From Flavobacterium sp. UBA7665 (GTDB lineage Bacteria; Bacteroidota; Bacteroidia; Flavobacteriales; Flavobacteriaceae), in contig DLHP01000030.1 in the NCBI GenBank assembly GCA_002483285.1, positions 263,277-327,276 on the forward strand: 64,000 nucleotides of DNA, given 5' to 3'. Shown here in pieces: positions 33,419 through 42,752 of the stretch. The notes beneath the pieces were generated by a model, which saw only the letters and a list, made by a program, of their open reading frames with translations, had not been told where the DNA came from and did not search any database. A program made the position numbers and the translations under genes. The first letter of the stretch is position 1. Each line of letters opens with the position of its first letter.

Positions 33419-34771
33419 ATGAGCAGTTTCGAGCAATTCCAGCTTCCAAAATCGGTACAAAAAGCCATCGATGAACTCGGTTTCACCACACCAACTCCCA
33501 TACAGGAAAAATCTTTCGCGGTGATTATGTCGGGACGCGATATGATGGGCATCGCGCAAACCGGAACCGGGAAAACCTTCGCCTATCTGTTGCCGCTGCT
33601 TAAACTCTATAAATTTTCACCCACACATACGCCAAAGATTGTCATCCTTGTCCCAACTAGGGAATTGGTGGTGCAGGTGGTCGAGGAAGTAGAAAAACTC
33701 ACCAAATACATGTCGATCCGAACGCTCGGGATTTATGGTGGCGTGAACATCAACACCCAGAAAACCTCGGTTTACCAAGGAATCGATGTTTTGGTAGGCA
33801 CACCGGGCCGTGTGATGGACCTCGCACTCGACAATGTCTTGCGCTTTGATGAAACCTCAAAATTGGTCATCGACGAATTCGACGAGATGCTCAACCTCGG
33901 GTTCAGGGTACAACTCACGTCGATCCTGGCGATGATGAAACCCAAACGCCAGAACATTTTGTTTTCGGCTACGATGACCGACGAAGTCGATGCGGTCCTG
34001 AATGACTTTTTCGATTACCCGGAGGAAGTAACACTGGCCGCTTCGGGAACGCCATTAGAAAACATCACGCAAATTACCTATCCCGTTCAGAATTTCAATA
34101 CCAAAATCAACCTGCTCACGCATTTGCTCGAAACCGACGAAGCCATGAGCCGCGCGCTCATTTTCGTAAACAATAAAAAGATTGCCGACCTGTTGCACGA
34201 AAGCATAGACGAGCGTTTTCCTGGGCGATTTGGGGTAATCCACTCCAATAAATCGCAGAATTATCGTTTGATGACGATGGCTGAATTTCAACAAGGCCAT
34301 TTGCGCGGCATCATCACCACAGATATCATGGCGCGTGGTTTGGATATTTCAGACATCACCCACGTCATCAATTTTGAGATGCCCGAAGAACCCGAATTGT
34401 ACATGCACCGCATTGGCCGGACTGGGCGCGCCGATGCTACCGGAACCGCGATCAGTCTGTTCACCGCGCGCGAGGAAGAAATGAAACTCGCCGCCGAAGT
34501 GTTGATGGAAATGGAATTGCCCATTACGCCGTTTCCCGAATCGGTTGCTATTTCTGACAAGCTGATTGGTCCCGAGAAAGACCGACAGCCTATTAAATTC
34601 CTGCTCAAACGACCAAAACTCGACGGCGACGGCGCTTTTCATGAAAAGGCAAAAAAGAATAAGAAAGTAAACCTCGGCGGACCATCAAAAACCAAGAAGA
34701 AAACACACGGATCGGTCAACCGCAATATGCTCAAGACGCGAGATAAAAAACGCAAGGACAAGAATAATTGA
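33419..34771 (+). CDS. DEAD-box ATP-dependent RNA helicase
   Basis: This 450-residue cytoplasmic RNA helicase has the Q motif (FTTPTPIQEKSF, about 22-33), Walker A AQTGTGKT (46-53), motif Ia PTREL (79-83), motif II D152-E-F-D155 instead of DEAD, motif III SAT in FSATMTD, motif V RGLDI and motif VI HRIGRTGRA. The C-terminus is Lys/Arg-rich and disordered (KKNKKVNLGGPSKTKKKT), suited to RNA binding. Roles would be ribosome assembly or RNA decay at low temperature. It is preceded by its own candidate promoter and followed by a simple repeat. Confidence 0.93.
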   Translation: MSSFEQFQLPKSVQKAIDELGFTTPTPIQEKSFAVIMSGRDMMGIAQTGTGKTFAYLLPLLKLYKFSPTHTPKIVILVPTRELVVQVVEEVEKLTKYMSIRTLGIYGGVNINTQKTSVYQGIDVLVGTPGRVMDLALDNVLRFDETSKLVIDEFDEMLNLGFRVQLTSILAMMKPKRQNILFSATMTDEVDAVLNDFFDYPEEVTLAASGTPLENITQITYPVQNFNTKINLLTHLLETDEAMSRALIFVNNKKIADLLHESIDERFPGRFGVIHSNKSQNYRLMTMAEFQQGHLRGIITTDIMARGLDISDITHVINFEMPEEPELYMHRIGRTGRADATGTAISLFTAREEEMKLAAEVLMEMELPITPFPESVAISDKLIGPEKDRQPIKFLLKRPKLDGDGAFHEKAKKNKKVNLGGPSKTKKKTHGSVNRNMLKTRDKKRKDKNN

Positions 34772-34807
34772 CAATTGACAATTAATAATTGATAATTAAT
34801 AATTCAT
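34766..34807. repeat. AATTGACAATTAATAATT-type simple repeat
   Basis: AATTGACAATTGACAATTA followed by ATAATTGATAATTAATAATT starts in the helicase stop codon region. It is a run of near-identical 9-mers and supplies the TTG of the next promoter. Confidence 0.55.
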
Positions 34808-34819
34808 TGGTTACTTTTG
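34789..34819 (+). promoter_or_regulatory. Candidate promoter (TTG-N20-TACTTTTG) for the BatA-domain gene
   Basis: TTG (34789-34791, inside the simple repeat) and TACTTTTG (34812-34819) are 20 bp apart. The ATG at 34853 is 33 bp downstream. Confidence 0.45.
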
Positions 34820-34852
34820 GGACACGAATCAGCGTGGTAAATAAAAATCAGA

Positions 34853-36793
34853 ATGCAGTTTAAACACCCGGAAATCCTCTACTTCCTTTTTTTACTGATA
34901 ATTCCAATTCTGGTCCACCTGTTTCAATTGCGGCGTTTCAAGAAAGAACTGTTCACCAACGTCCGTTTCCTCAAGGAACTTTCAATCCAAACCAGAAAAA
35001 GCTCAAAAATCAAAAAATGGCTTTTGCTTGCCACACGACTATTGCTATTCACTTGTCTCGTGCTTGCCTTTGCCCAACCTTTTTTTGAGGCCAAAGACCA
35101 TAAGAACAAGAGCAATGAGACTTTTATCGTACTCGACAACTCGTTCAGCATGCAGGCCAAGGGCAAAAAAGGGGAATTGCTCAAACGCGCTGTGGAAGAT
35201 TTGCTCGAACACGTACCCGAAAACCAACCGTTTTCATTGGTTACCAATACCGAAACCTTTTGGAACACCGACATCAAATCGATAAGGAAAGACCTCCAAA
35301 ACCTGCAATACAGCGCTGCTGCGTTTGATCCCGTGAGCGCTTTGGCGAAAATCAGGTCGCGCAAAACTGTGGTGGGTAAAGATGTGATTGTGATTTCGGA
35401 TGCGGTGGGTTTGCAATCCCGACAACTCAACGGTTTCGACAAAGACCTCAACTCGTATTTCATTGTTCCCAATGCCGAACAGCAAAACAATGTATCAATC
35501 GACAGCGTCTTCATCAACCAAACACTAGATAATTTCTATGAGATTGGCGTGAAATTGTCGGCTTATGGCAGTGATTTTGGAGCGCTCCCGATTGCCTTGT
35601 ACAACCAAGGAAAACTCGCCGCCAAAACGGTAGTCAAGCCTGATACTTCCGAAAAAACGATTCGTTTCACTATTCCCAAAGAAGATTTTCACGGTTATGT
35701 AACCATCGAAGACAACAGCCTGGCTTACGACAACACCTATTATTTTAGCCTGTCCAAACCCAAAAAAACCAACGTACTCAGCATTGGCGAGGCCGCAAAA
35801 AGCCAATTCCTGTCGCGGATTTATACGCCAGACGAATTCGACTACAACAATTTTGCGCTCGAAAGCCTCGACTACAATCGCATTGAAAAACAGGATGCCA
35901 TTGTACTCAATGAACTCGTGAAAATCCCACAGGCGCTTCAAACCACACTCAAATCTTTCGTATCCAAAGGCGGCAATTTGATTGTGATTCCCGCAACAGA
36001 CATTAACGTTGCCGACCTCAATGCCTTACTCTCGAACTTTGGAGGGATGCAATTCAAGGCAGGGCAATCGTTAGAAAAACGCATTACCAAAATCGCATTC
36101 AACAACCCGGTGTTCCAGTCTGTTTTTGAAAAACAGGTGACTAATTTCCAGTATCCGAGCGTGAAATCTTCGTTTGCAATGGCGGCTTCCACTCCTGCCA
36201 TCCTTAGTTATGAAGACCAAAGCGCGTTCCTGGCATCGATGAGCAATGGGGTTTCGGGTGTTTATGTTTTTTCGGGCGCCATCAACAAGATGAATTCGAA
36301 TTTCCAGAATTCGCCTTTGATTGTGCCTGTGTTTTACAATATGGCGCAGAATGCCCAAAAGACAGGGATTTCGGCACTATCAATCGGAGCCAATACGCCC
36401 GTTTTCATCGACGCCTTGCTTGCCAAAGATGAAATCCTAAATGTACGTGGCAACGCCGATGGCAGCACTGAGAAGTTTATCCCAACGCAGCAAATCCTCA
36501 ACAATAAGGTAAAAATCGTGTGCAACAATTATCCGTCATTAGCCGGGAATTACGGTATCTATAAGCAGGACGAACGGCTCAAAGACATCAGTTTCAACTA
36601 CCCGCGCACCGAAAGCAATTTGCGCGCCGACCATGAAAGTGCGCTTTCGGGTCAAAAGGTGATTGAATCGATTGAAGCAGTACTCAACACCTTACAAACC
36701 GACCGTACCGACAATGAAATCTGGAAATGGTTTGTTATTTTTACACTGTTGTTTCTGGCCACCGAATTACTCATCCAAAAATTTGTCAAATGA
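34853..36793 (+). CDS. BatA-domain / von Willebrand factor type A membrane protein
   Basis: This 646-residue protein begins with a BatA N-terminal membrane region (FKHPEILYFLFLLIIPILVH and a second helix about 57-77). A VWA-like domain follows (FIVLDNSFSMQAKGKKGEL, about 91-109, a DxSxS-type metal site), then a long periplasmic region and a C-terminal helix (about 625-642). BatA-type proteins are linked to periplasmic stress response and aerotolerance. The gene is coupled to the next one by an ATGA overlap. This order (BatA, dihydroorotase-like, small DUF4870-like) is familiar from flavobacteria. Confidence 0.82.
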   Translation: MQFKHPEILYFLFLLIIPILVHLFQLRRFKKELFTNVRFLKELSIQTRKSSKIKKWLLLATRLLLFTCLVLAFAQPFFEAKDHKNKSNETFIVLDNSFSMQAKGKKGELLKRAVEDLLEHVPENQPFSLVTNTETFWNTDIKSIRKDLQNLQYSAAAFDPVSALAKIRSRKTVVGKDVIVISDAVGLQSRQLNGFDKDLNSYFIVPNAEQQNNVSIDSVFINQTLDNFYEIGVKLSAYGSDFGALPIALYNQGKLAAKTVVKPDTSEKTIRFTIPKEDFHGYVTIEDNSLAYDNTYYFSLSKPKKTNVLSIGEAAKSQFLSRIYTPDEFDYNNFALESLDYNRIEKQDAIVLNELVKIPQALQTTLKSFVSKGGNLIVIPATDINVADLNALLSNFGGMQFKAGQSLEKRITKIAFNNPVFQSVFEKQVTNFQYPSVKSSFAMAASTPAILSYEDQSAFLASMSNGVSGVYVFSGAINKMNSNFQNSPLIVPVFYNMAQNAQKTGISALSIGANTPVFIDALLAKDEILNVRGNADGSTEKFIPTQQILNNKVKIVCNNYPSLAGNYGIYKQDERLKDISFNYPRTESNLRADHESALSGQKVIESIEAVLNTLQTDRTDNEIWKWFVIFTLLFLATELLIQKFVK

Positions 36794-38046
36794 ACCTGAT
36801 TATCAGAGCCGCCAAAGTTATTGATTCCGACAGTTCCTTTCACGATGCGGTTGTTGATCTACAGATTGAGAATGGCGTCTTTACCAAAATAGCCAGGAAC
36901 CTGACCAACGACAGCAATCTAAGGGAAATCAAATTAGACAACCTGCACGTTTCACAAGGTTGGTTTGACAGCAGTGTTTGTTTGGGTGAACCGGGTTTTG
37001 AAGACCGTGAAACCATCTCGAACGGTCTGGACGTCGCGTCCAAAAGCGGATTTACTGCTGTTGCGATGCAGCCCTATTCGCATCCGATTATCGACAACCA
37101 ATCACAGGTGGCGTTCGTACGATCTAAAGCAGCCGGTTCGGCCACCGATTTGTATCCAATTGGCGCACTCACCAAAGAAAGCCAGGGGAAAGACCTTGCC
37201 GAACTCTATGACATGAAAAACGCCGGGGCAGTTGCTTTTGGCGATTACAATAAAAATACCGACAACCCAAACCTGCTTAAAATCGCGCTACAGTATGCAC
37301 AGGATTTTGACGCGCTGGTGATCGCCTTTTCGCAGGACAATGACATTAAAGGCAGCGGTGTAGCCAATGAGGGAATCGTTTCGACGCGTCTCGGGCTCAA
37401 AGGAATTCCGGCTTTGTCCGAAGAAATTGCGGTGGCCAGGAACCTCTTCCTGTTGGAATACACCGGCGGAAAACTACACCTGCCCACACTTTCAACCGAA
37501 CAATCGGTAAAACTCGTCAAGGCGGCCAAAGCCAAAGGCCTACAAGTAACGTGCAGTGCGAGTGTACACCACTTAACGCTTACCGACGAAAAACTGGATG
37601 GTTTTGACTCACGTTATAAAGTATCGCCGCCGTTGCGCAATGAAGCCGACCGTAAGGCATTGATCAGCGCGGTAAAAGACGGTACGATAGACATGGTTAC
37701 GTCAGACCACAACCCGATTGATATCGAACACAAAAAAATGGAATTCGACCTCGCCAAAAACGGGACCATCGGACTTGAAAGTGCTTTTGGCGCACTCGGA
37801 ACGGTGTTGCCACTCGAGGTGATTGTACAAAAATTGACTTCGGGGAAGACAATTTTCGGGATTGAACCATCGGTGATTGCCGAGGGAAATACTGCCTGTT
37901 TTACGCTTTTCAACCCCAATCTCGAATGGGTTTTCACAAACGAGCACATCGGTTCTAAATCAAAAAATGCTGCGTTGCTGGGCATGCCCATGAAAGGCAA
38001 AGCCTACGGTATCTTCAACAATAAAAAATTAGTCTTATCATCATGA
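36790..38046 (+). CDS. Dihydroorotase-like protein with eroded metal site
   Basis: The product has 418 residues from the ATG overlapping the previous stop; the longer reading from 36727 is unsupported. The fold is dihydroorotase/amidohydrolase, but the usual D-x-H-x-H-x-R motif is D60-S-S-V-C-L-G66, so both zinc-binding histidines and the substrate Arg are replaced. The later PVIxHCED-type histidine is replaced too (ALVIAFSQDND). CSASVHHLTLTDE and TSDHNP keep the fourth His and the catalytic Asp positions. It is probably not an active dihydroorotase, perhaps an architectural PyrC'-like partner of aspartate transcarbamoylase. pyrB is not in the window. Confidence 0.82.
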   Translation: MNLIIRAAKVIDSDSSFHDAVVDLQIENGVFTKIARNLTNDSNLREIKLDNLHVSQGWFDSSVCLGEPGFEDRETISNGLDVASKSGFTAVAMQPYSHPIIDNQSQVAFVRSKAAGSATDLYPIGALTKESQGKDLAELYDMKNAGAVAFGDYNKNTDNPNLLKIALQYAQDFDALVIAFSQDNDIKGSGVANEGIVSTRLGLKGIPALSEEIAVARNLFLLEYTGGKLHLPTLSTEQSVKLVKAAKAKGLQVTCSASVHHLTLTDEKLDGFDSRYKVSPPLRNEADRKALISAVKDGTIDMVTSDHNPIDIEHKKMEFDLAKNGTIGLESAFGALGTVLPLEVIVQKLTSGKTIFGIEPSVIAEGNTACFTLFNPNLEWVFTNEHIGSKSKNAALLGMPMKGKAYGIFNNKKLVLSS

Positions 38047-38366
38047 ACCAGTCTGTTGAAGAAGGAAAAATGGCCGCGATTACCAGTTACATCATGATTA
38101 TTGGCGTCTTCATCGCGATGTCTATGAATTCTGAATCGCGCAATCCTTTTGCGTCGTTTCACATCCGGCAATCGCTGGGTTTGTCTCTCACTTTTGTTTC
38201 ATTGGGTTTGATTGTGAGCAACTTTAACAGTCTCATGATATCATCTGCGATGTGGCTTTCTGTAAGCGTATTGTGGGCTTTTGGGATTTATTCGGCGATT
38301 GTTGGGCAGACCAAACCCGTGCCGTTATTGGGAAACCTGTTTCAAAAAGCGTTCAAATCCATCTAA
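38043..38366 (+). CDS. Small membrane protein (DUF4870-like)
   Basis: This 107-residue protein has about three membrane helices (20-30, 47-62 and 68-88) and the short motif NPFASFHIRQSLGL (about 34-47), which recalls the DUF4870/import-component family. Its start overlaps the previous stop by 4 bp. The T9SS type B gene converges on it with one base between stops, so no separate terminator exists there. Function unknown. Confidence 0.7.
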   Translation: MNQSVEEGKMAAITSYIMIIGVFIAMSMNSESRNPFASFHIRQSLGLSLTFVSLGLIVSNFNSLMISSAMWLSVSVLWAFGIYSAIVGQTKPVPLLGNLFQKAFKSI

Positions 38367-38367
38367 G

Positions 38368-41247
38368 TTACTCTTGCTTGTTGAGATAAATCCAGCCGGT
38401 TTTTGAAGCGTCGGATTCCAACCCAATTACATAATAATAGGTACCGTCTGGCAACGTTTTACCGTCATCGGCTTGACCGCGCCACTCGTCGCTGTAACCG
38501 TTTTTGTGGTACACTTTTAAACCATATCGGTTGAAAATCGAAAGCGATTTGGCGTTGAGCAGTCGCAAATCAAAAAAATCATTTTTTGCGTCGCCATTAG
38601 GGGAAATCCCTTTCTGAATTCCACAGTGTATGTTGTCTATTGCGATTGATTGGGTTTTCAGGCATTGGTTCGCATCGGTCAACGTCACCTCAAACGCCAT
38701 GGGCAAGTCTGGTGTGGTAGCAGTTGCGTTCAGATAGGCCGTAAGGTTAAAAGGGTTATCGCTGCTCACGAACCTGCCATTTTGTTCCCACCTTGTATTC
38801 ATATCCAAGCCATCGAATTCAAATTCGACCAGGTAATTATCGCCGGAGCAATAGCTTTTATAACGGTAGTCGAAATCGTCAAAAACCGCGACGGTCATCG
38901 TAGCCGGGTTGGCACATTGGCCGTTGTGGGGCGTAAAAGTATAGGTTGTAGTGGCGGTATTGTTGATAGTAGGCGACCAGGTGCCTGTAATATTTTCTAT
39001 CGACTGCGTGGGCAATACGATGGTTCCCGAACCAAAACATGCCGACGCAATTGGCGCAAATGACGGTGCTATTTTAGGATTGACCACAACGGTCATTGAA
39101 ACCGATGACGCGCACAATCCGCTTTGCGGTGTAAAGGTATAAGTGGTCGTTACCATATTATTGACGGATGGCGACCACGTCCCTGCGATGCCATTGATTG
39201 AAACTGCCGGAAGTTGGGCAAATAAACTTCCCTCACAAACGGGCGTCACCTGATTGAATACGGGCAGCTGAATCGGGTTCACTATTATGGTGAGCGATAC
39301 CCTGGCGGTACAAGATTCGTCTTGTGGGACGAAAGTGTAAGTGGCTGTGGCGAGGTTGTCAAAAGCCGGTGTCCAGGTCCCCACAATCCCATTCTCTGAA
39401 ACCAATGGTAACGGATTGATTGGGCTGCCGGCGCAAATGGCTGCAGGTTGGGTGAACTCGGGCACGAATGGCGGCACCACAACGATAGTCAGTGTGGTTT
39501 GCTGCCAACAACCTGAACTGGTTGGCGTAAAAGTATAGGTTGTGGTTTGCTGGTTGTTGAATGCCGGCGACCAACTGCCTTCTACCCCATTATCGGATTG
39601 CGCGGGTAAAGGATTGATGGCGCTGCCCTGGCAAATGGACGGTACCGATAAAAAAATAGGTTCCAATAAGGGATTGACAGCAACAACAGAAGCCAGCGAC
39701 AAATTATCAGAACAGATGCTCGCGCCGCCAAAAACATGTGTGAGTTGTAGTGTTTGGTTTTGTTGCGCGTTCGCGACGGTAATGGCAACCGAACCCGAAG
39801 CACCTATCGTGGCGGTTTGTGTGGCTACGACATTGATGTTATAGTCGACAGTATCGCCGGGTGTTCCGGTAATTGTAAATACCGCATCCGATCCCGAGCA
39901 AATCGGGCCGTTATTGGCAAGCTGTGGCTGGACGCAAGTCGTTCCGCAAACCGTAATTACCGGTGGCGTATTAAAATCAAAAGAGTATTGTGTACTTGCA
40001 ATCGAAGTTCCTTCGCCCATCGACCCAAGAATCCTATGGCCCACGTACCCGTATCGCGCACTTCCCAATTTGATGGCTGCTATAGAATGTCCGCCGGTTT
40101 CGGCAAAAGTAATCACATCCGAACTGGTGATTCCCTGTGGGAAGTTGAGAAAATTGACGTTGAGATCAGTTCTTCCGGTCATACCATAACTGTTGCATCC
40201 ACCCGAGAAAAAATGACCATTGGTTTTGATTACGGAAAACGAAGGATAGGCATTGTCATGTTCGTTTGCAGAAATCCAGGCCGCATCATCAATAATTGAA
40301 TCGTCAGGATTTTTAGAATTCACCCAGACTAGTCTTGTCGTAGTCGTATTGTCGCCTAACTGGCCAGAAATGTTGCCTCCAAGCGCGTATATCTTTTTAT
40401 CTGTTCCCAAAACATAGTAGGACCCACCCGTTGACTTCTGTATCATTTTAATTCCGGGTATTCCTGCGGGCTGAACCATTTGGGTCGCGTAGTATCTTGG
40501 TAACGAAGGTCCCTGTAGCCCATCGCCCAGTAAGCTTAGTCCCCAAGTCCATAAGGTACCATCCGACTTTAATGCGAAAGCAGAATAGGAGTTTCCTCTC
40601 GCAACAATAACATCTGTAAGTGGCGTATCTGCGTCTTTCAACACCTGAGACCAAGCCAGACCGTCGGTATCATTGTTCTCTCCGTGGCCGTTCACACTAT
40701 TATTTTTGCAAAGTGCATAGACCGTTCCGGCGCAGGTAGTAATAATAATCGCACCGTTCGAGACAAATAGCATTTTTACGTCTTCGGGGCTTATATTTTC
40801 GGGAAGTCCGTCTGCTTTTCCGTTCACGGTGATTTTCTGGAACTCGGAACTTGTGGTCAGCGTCCAATTCAATACTTCTTCCTCATTACCTACTACGAAT
40901 AAGCCCGTCGATGTGAGCACAATGAGCTGACTGTTACCCCCAAGACCCATTTTGTATATGGTTCCCGTAAGTGCCGGGTACAGTGAATTGTTGACTACTG
41001 CAGGATAAAGTATCGGCTGATTTCCATTGTTTTGCAAATTTGCGCCCCAGACCTTCCAGATGCCGTCTGGCTCTTTAATGTAGGAAGCGTGAAATGTCGA
41101 ACCCATATTATCATAGGCGATTGTAGCGGCATCGTCGTTGGAGTTAATCCCGTTATTGGCAAAGCAAGACTCCGTTTGCCCACATTGCGCATGGGTTTCA
41201 CCAAAGAAAAACAAGACGAACGAAAATAGTGTAAGTAATCTATTCAT
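38368..41247 (-). CDS. T9SS type B cargo with RCC1-like and immunoglobulin-like repeats
   Basis: This 959-residue surface protein has a signal peptide (about 1-20), then RCC1/BNR-like propeller repeats (about 60-430; GTLWTWGLSLLGDG, KKIYALGGNISGQLGDN). Four cysteine-containing repeats of about 66 residues follow (525-590, 591-656, 657-723, 724-790), each with a (N)GI.GTWSP...TTTYTFTP pattern. The C-terminal type B sorting domain (about 878-959) has GISPNGDAKNDFFDL and a Tyr-rich end, as in gliding-motility-associated proteins. It would be exported by T9SS; no enzymatic motif is seen. The 219-residue secreted protein gene lies 2 bp upstream on the same strand, so it is the first cistron of a pair. 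Confidence 0.87.
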   Translation of the reverse strand: MNRLLTLFSFVLFFFGETHAQCGQTESCFANNGINSNDDAATIAYDNMGSTFHASYIKEPDGIWKVWGANLQNNGNQPILYPAVVNNSLYPALTGTIYKMGLGGNSQLIVLTSTGLFVVGNEEEVLNWTLTTSSEFQKITVNGKADGLPENISPEDVKMLFVSNGAIIITTCAGTVYALCKNNSVNGHGENNDTDGLAWSQVLKDADTPLTDVIVARGNSYSAFALKSDGTLWTWGLSLLGDGLQGPSLPRYYATQMVQPAGIPGIKMIQKSTGGSYYVLGTDKKIYALGGNISGQLGDNTTTTRLVWVNSKNPDDSIIDDAAWISANEHDNAYPSFSVIKTNGHFFSGGCNSYGMTGRTDLNVNFLNFPQGITSSDVITFAETGGHSIAAIKLGSARYGYVGHRILGSMGEGTSIASTQYSFDFNTPPVITVCGTTCVQPQLANNGPICSGSDAVFTITGTPGDTVDYNINVVATQTATIGASGSVAITVANAQQNQTLQLTHVFGGASICSDNLSLASVVAVNPLLEPIFLSVPSICQGSAINPLPAQSDNGVEGSWSPAFNNQQTTTYTFTPTSSGCWQQTTLTIVVVPPFVPEFTQPAAICAGSPINPLPLVSENGIVGTWTPAFDNLATATYTFVPQDESCTARVSLTIIVNPIQLPVFNQVTPVCEGSLFAQLPAVSINGIAGTWSPSVNNMVTTTYTFTPQSGLCASSVSMTVVVNPKIAPSFAPIASACFGSGTIVLPTQSIENITGTWSPTINNTATTTYTFTPHNGQCANPATMTVAVFDDFDYRYKSYCSGDNYLVEFEFDGLDMNTRWEQNGRFVSSDNPFNLTAYLNATATTPDLPMAFEVTLTDANQCLKTQSIAIDNIHCGIQKGISPNGDAKNDFFDLRLLNAKSLSIFNRYGLKVYHKNGYSDEWRGQADDGKTLPDGTYYYVIGLESDASKTGWIYLNKQE

Positions 41248-41249
41248 GT

Positions 41250-41909
41250 TTAGTCTGTTATGGGTGAGGGTAATGCGATCGACTGGACGAGTCCGTTGGC
41301 ATCGACCAAATCTAGCATCAAATAAGTATTTTGAGTCGCAATGCCTTGGAGCGTGTATCGGAGCGTGTGTTTCCCTTCGGGCAATTCGGATAAAGAAGTA
41401 TCCGGTATGGCTACTATTGAACTTCCTATTCCCGCCGATTTTACCGTGGCAAGATTCAATTTTACCGCTCGATGGTCATAGCTTTCTATGCTGACGGGAA
41501 TGCTTACAACAATCTTATCGGTTTCCTTATTTTTTTGAATGGGTGCTGAAAGCGACAGGTTACGGGCATCAAACCGCATCCTTACCGAATGGACTTTTAC
41601 TGTCGTTTCTTGTGGCAAATGATTGCATTCTTTTGAATGGTTGTGGCTTTGGGCCACTTTAATTGTATAATTTCCAGGCTTTTGGAAAGTGTATTGGTTG
41701 ATCGCCGCTCCATCCAAATGAATTTCACCCGTTGGCCCACTAATGGTAAAGCGACTGTTGAAGTCCGTAACATTGATATTGATTTTTTCGCCAAATGCGA
41801 TTTCGTAACGCGCCTGCCCGAATATCGAACTGAAGCAACAAAACAACGCAATGGCAATAATGGCCTTACTGTTTTTTTGTACGGAATTTAAAAGTAATTT
41901 TACGTCCAT
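41250..41909 (-). CDS. Secreted protein paired with the T9SS type B gene
   Basis: This 219-residue protein has a hydrophobic N-terminal segment (about 17-31, IAIALFCCFSSIFG) acting as signal or anchor. The mature region is all-beta with a PKD/Ig-like strand pattern (GEKININVTDFNSRFTISG, YTFQKPGNYTIKVAQSHNHS). No sorting tail, metal site or catalytic motif is visible. Transcription of this gene probably continues through a 2-bp gap into the T9SS type B gene, so a helper or partner role for that surface protein is plausible but not shown. Confidence 0.68.
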   Translation of the reverse strand: MDVKLLLNSVQKNSKAIIAIALFCCFSSIFGQARYEIAFGEKININVTDFNSRFTISGPTGEIHLDGAAINQYTFQKPGNYTIKVAQSHNHSKECNHLPQETTVKVHSVRMRFDARNLSLSAPIQKNKETDKIVVSIPVSIESYDHRAVKLNLATVKSAGIGSSIVAIPDTSLSELPEGKHTLRYTLQGIATQNTYLMLDLVDANGLVQSIALPSPITD

Positions 41910-41980
41910 CGGTTTTTATGTTTGTCAATCGATTACAAGTTAAAAAATAATTCGTGCCAATCGCCTATCACTTTAGAAAT

Positions 41981-42622
41981 ATGCAACTCCACTATCTCGT
42001 CCGCGAACCCAAAATAAAAAAAGACAAAAACCCGTTGTTACTGCTATTGCACGGTTACGGAAGCAATGAAGAGGATCTATTTTCATTTGCAAGCGAACTT
42101 CCCGATGACTATTATGTGGTTTCGGCGCGTGCTCCGTACGATTTAGGCTACATGAGTTATGCGTGGTATGCGATTAATTTCGATGCCGACGAAAACAAAT
42201 TCTCAGACATCGAACAGGCGCGGCAATCGCGTGATCTCATCGCTGGCTTTATCGATGAACTAATAGCCAAATACCCGATTGATGCTGCAAACATGACATT
42301 AATTGGTTTTAGCCAAGGATCGATTTTAAGTTATGCGATCGCGTTGTCGTATCCCGAAAAAATCCGACGCGTTGTAGCCATGAGTGGTTACCTGAACACC
42401 GAAATGGCCAAAGGTGATTATGTAAAAAACGATTTTTCCAACCTGCGCATTTTCGCCTCACACGGCACAGTAGATCAGGTAATCCCTGTAGATTGGGCAA
42501 GAAAAACCAAACCGATTTTAGACGATTTGGGCATCGGGAATGTGTATAAGGAATATCCGGTTGGGCATGGCGTGGCGCCGCAGAATTTCTTTGATTTCAG
42601 GGAATGGCTTAACAAATGGTGA
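41981..42622 (+). CDS. Alpha/beta hydrolase (phospholipase/carboxylesterase family)
   Basis: The product has 213 residues from ATG 41981; a GTG at 41954 would add nine residues and lies close to the divergent start. It is of the acyl-protein-thioesterase/carboxylesterase type: LLHGYGSNEEDL (about 23-34, oxyanion loop), nucleophile S111 in IGFSQGSILS, acid Asp in SHGTVDQVIP and His in VGHGVAPQNF. It is cytoplasmic, with no signal peptide. It is divergent from the secreted-protein gene. Substrate unknown. A perfect terminator follows. Confidence 0.87.
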   Translation: MQLHYLVREPKIKKDKNPLLLLLHGYGSNEEDLFSFASELPDDYYVVSARAPYDLGYMSYAWYAINFDADENKFSDIEQARQSRDLIAGFIDELIAKYPIDAANMTLIGFSQGSILSYAIALSYPEKIRRVVAMSGYLNTEMAKGDYVKNDFSNLRIFASHGTVDQVIPVDWARKTKPILDDLGIGNVYKEYPVGHGVAPQNFFDFREWLNKW

Positions 42623-42690
42623 ATGGTAAATGGTGACACGAGCTTTAGCGAACTGGCGAAGCAATGGTGAATTCCTATGTCGCACAAAAT

Positions 42691-42752
42691 AAAAAGCCTG
42701 AACAAAGTTCAGGCTTTTTAAATTCATAATTCACCATTCATAATTCACAATT
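42691..42752. terminator. Bidirectional terminator followed by AATT-rich repeat
   Basis: AAAAAGCCTGAAC (42691-42703) and GTTCAGGCTTTTT (42707-42719) form a perfect 13-bp stem with an AAA loop between convergent genes. Immediately after, 42721-42752 is a simple repeat (AATTCATAATTCACCATTCA...) ending at the next gene's stop. Confidence 0.92.
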
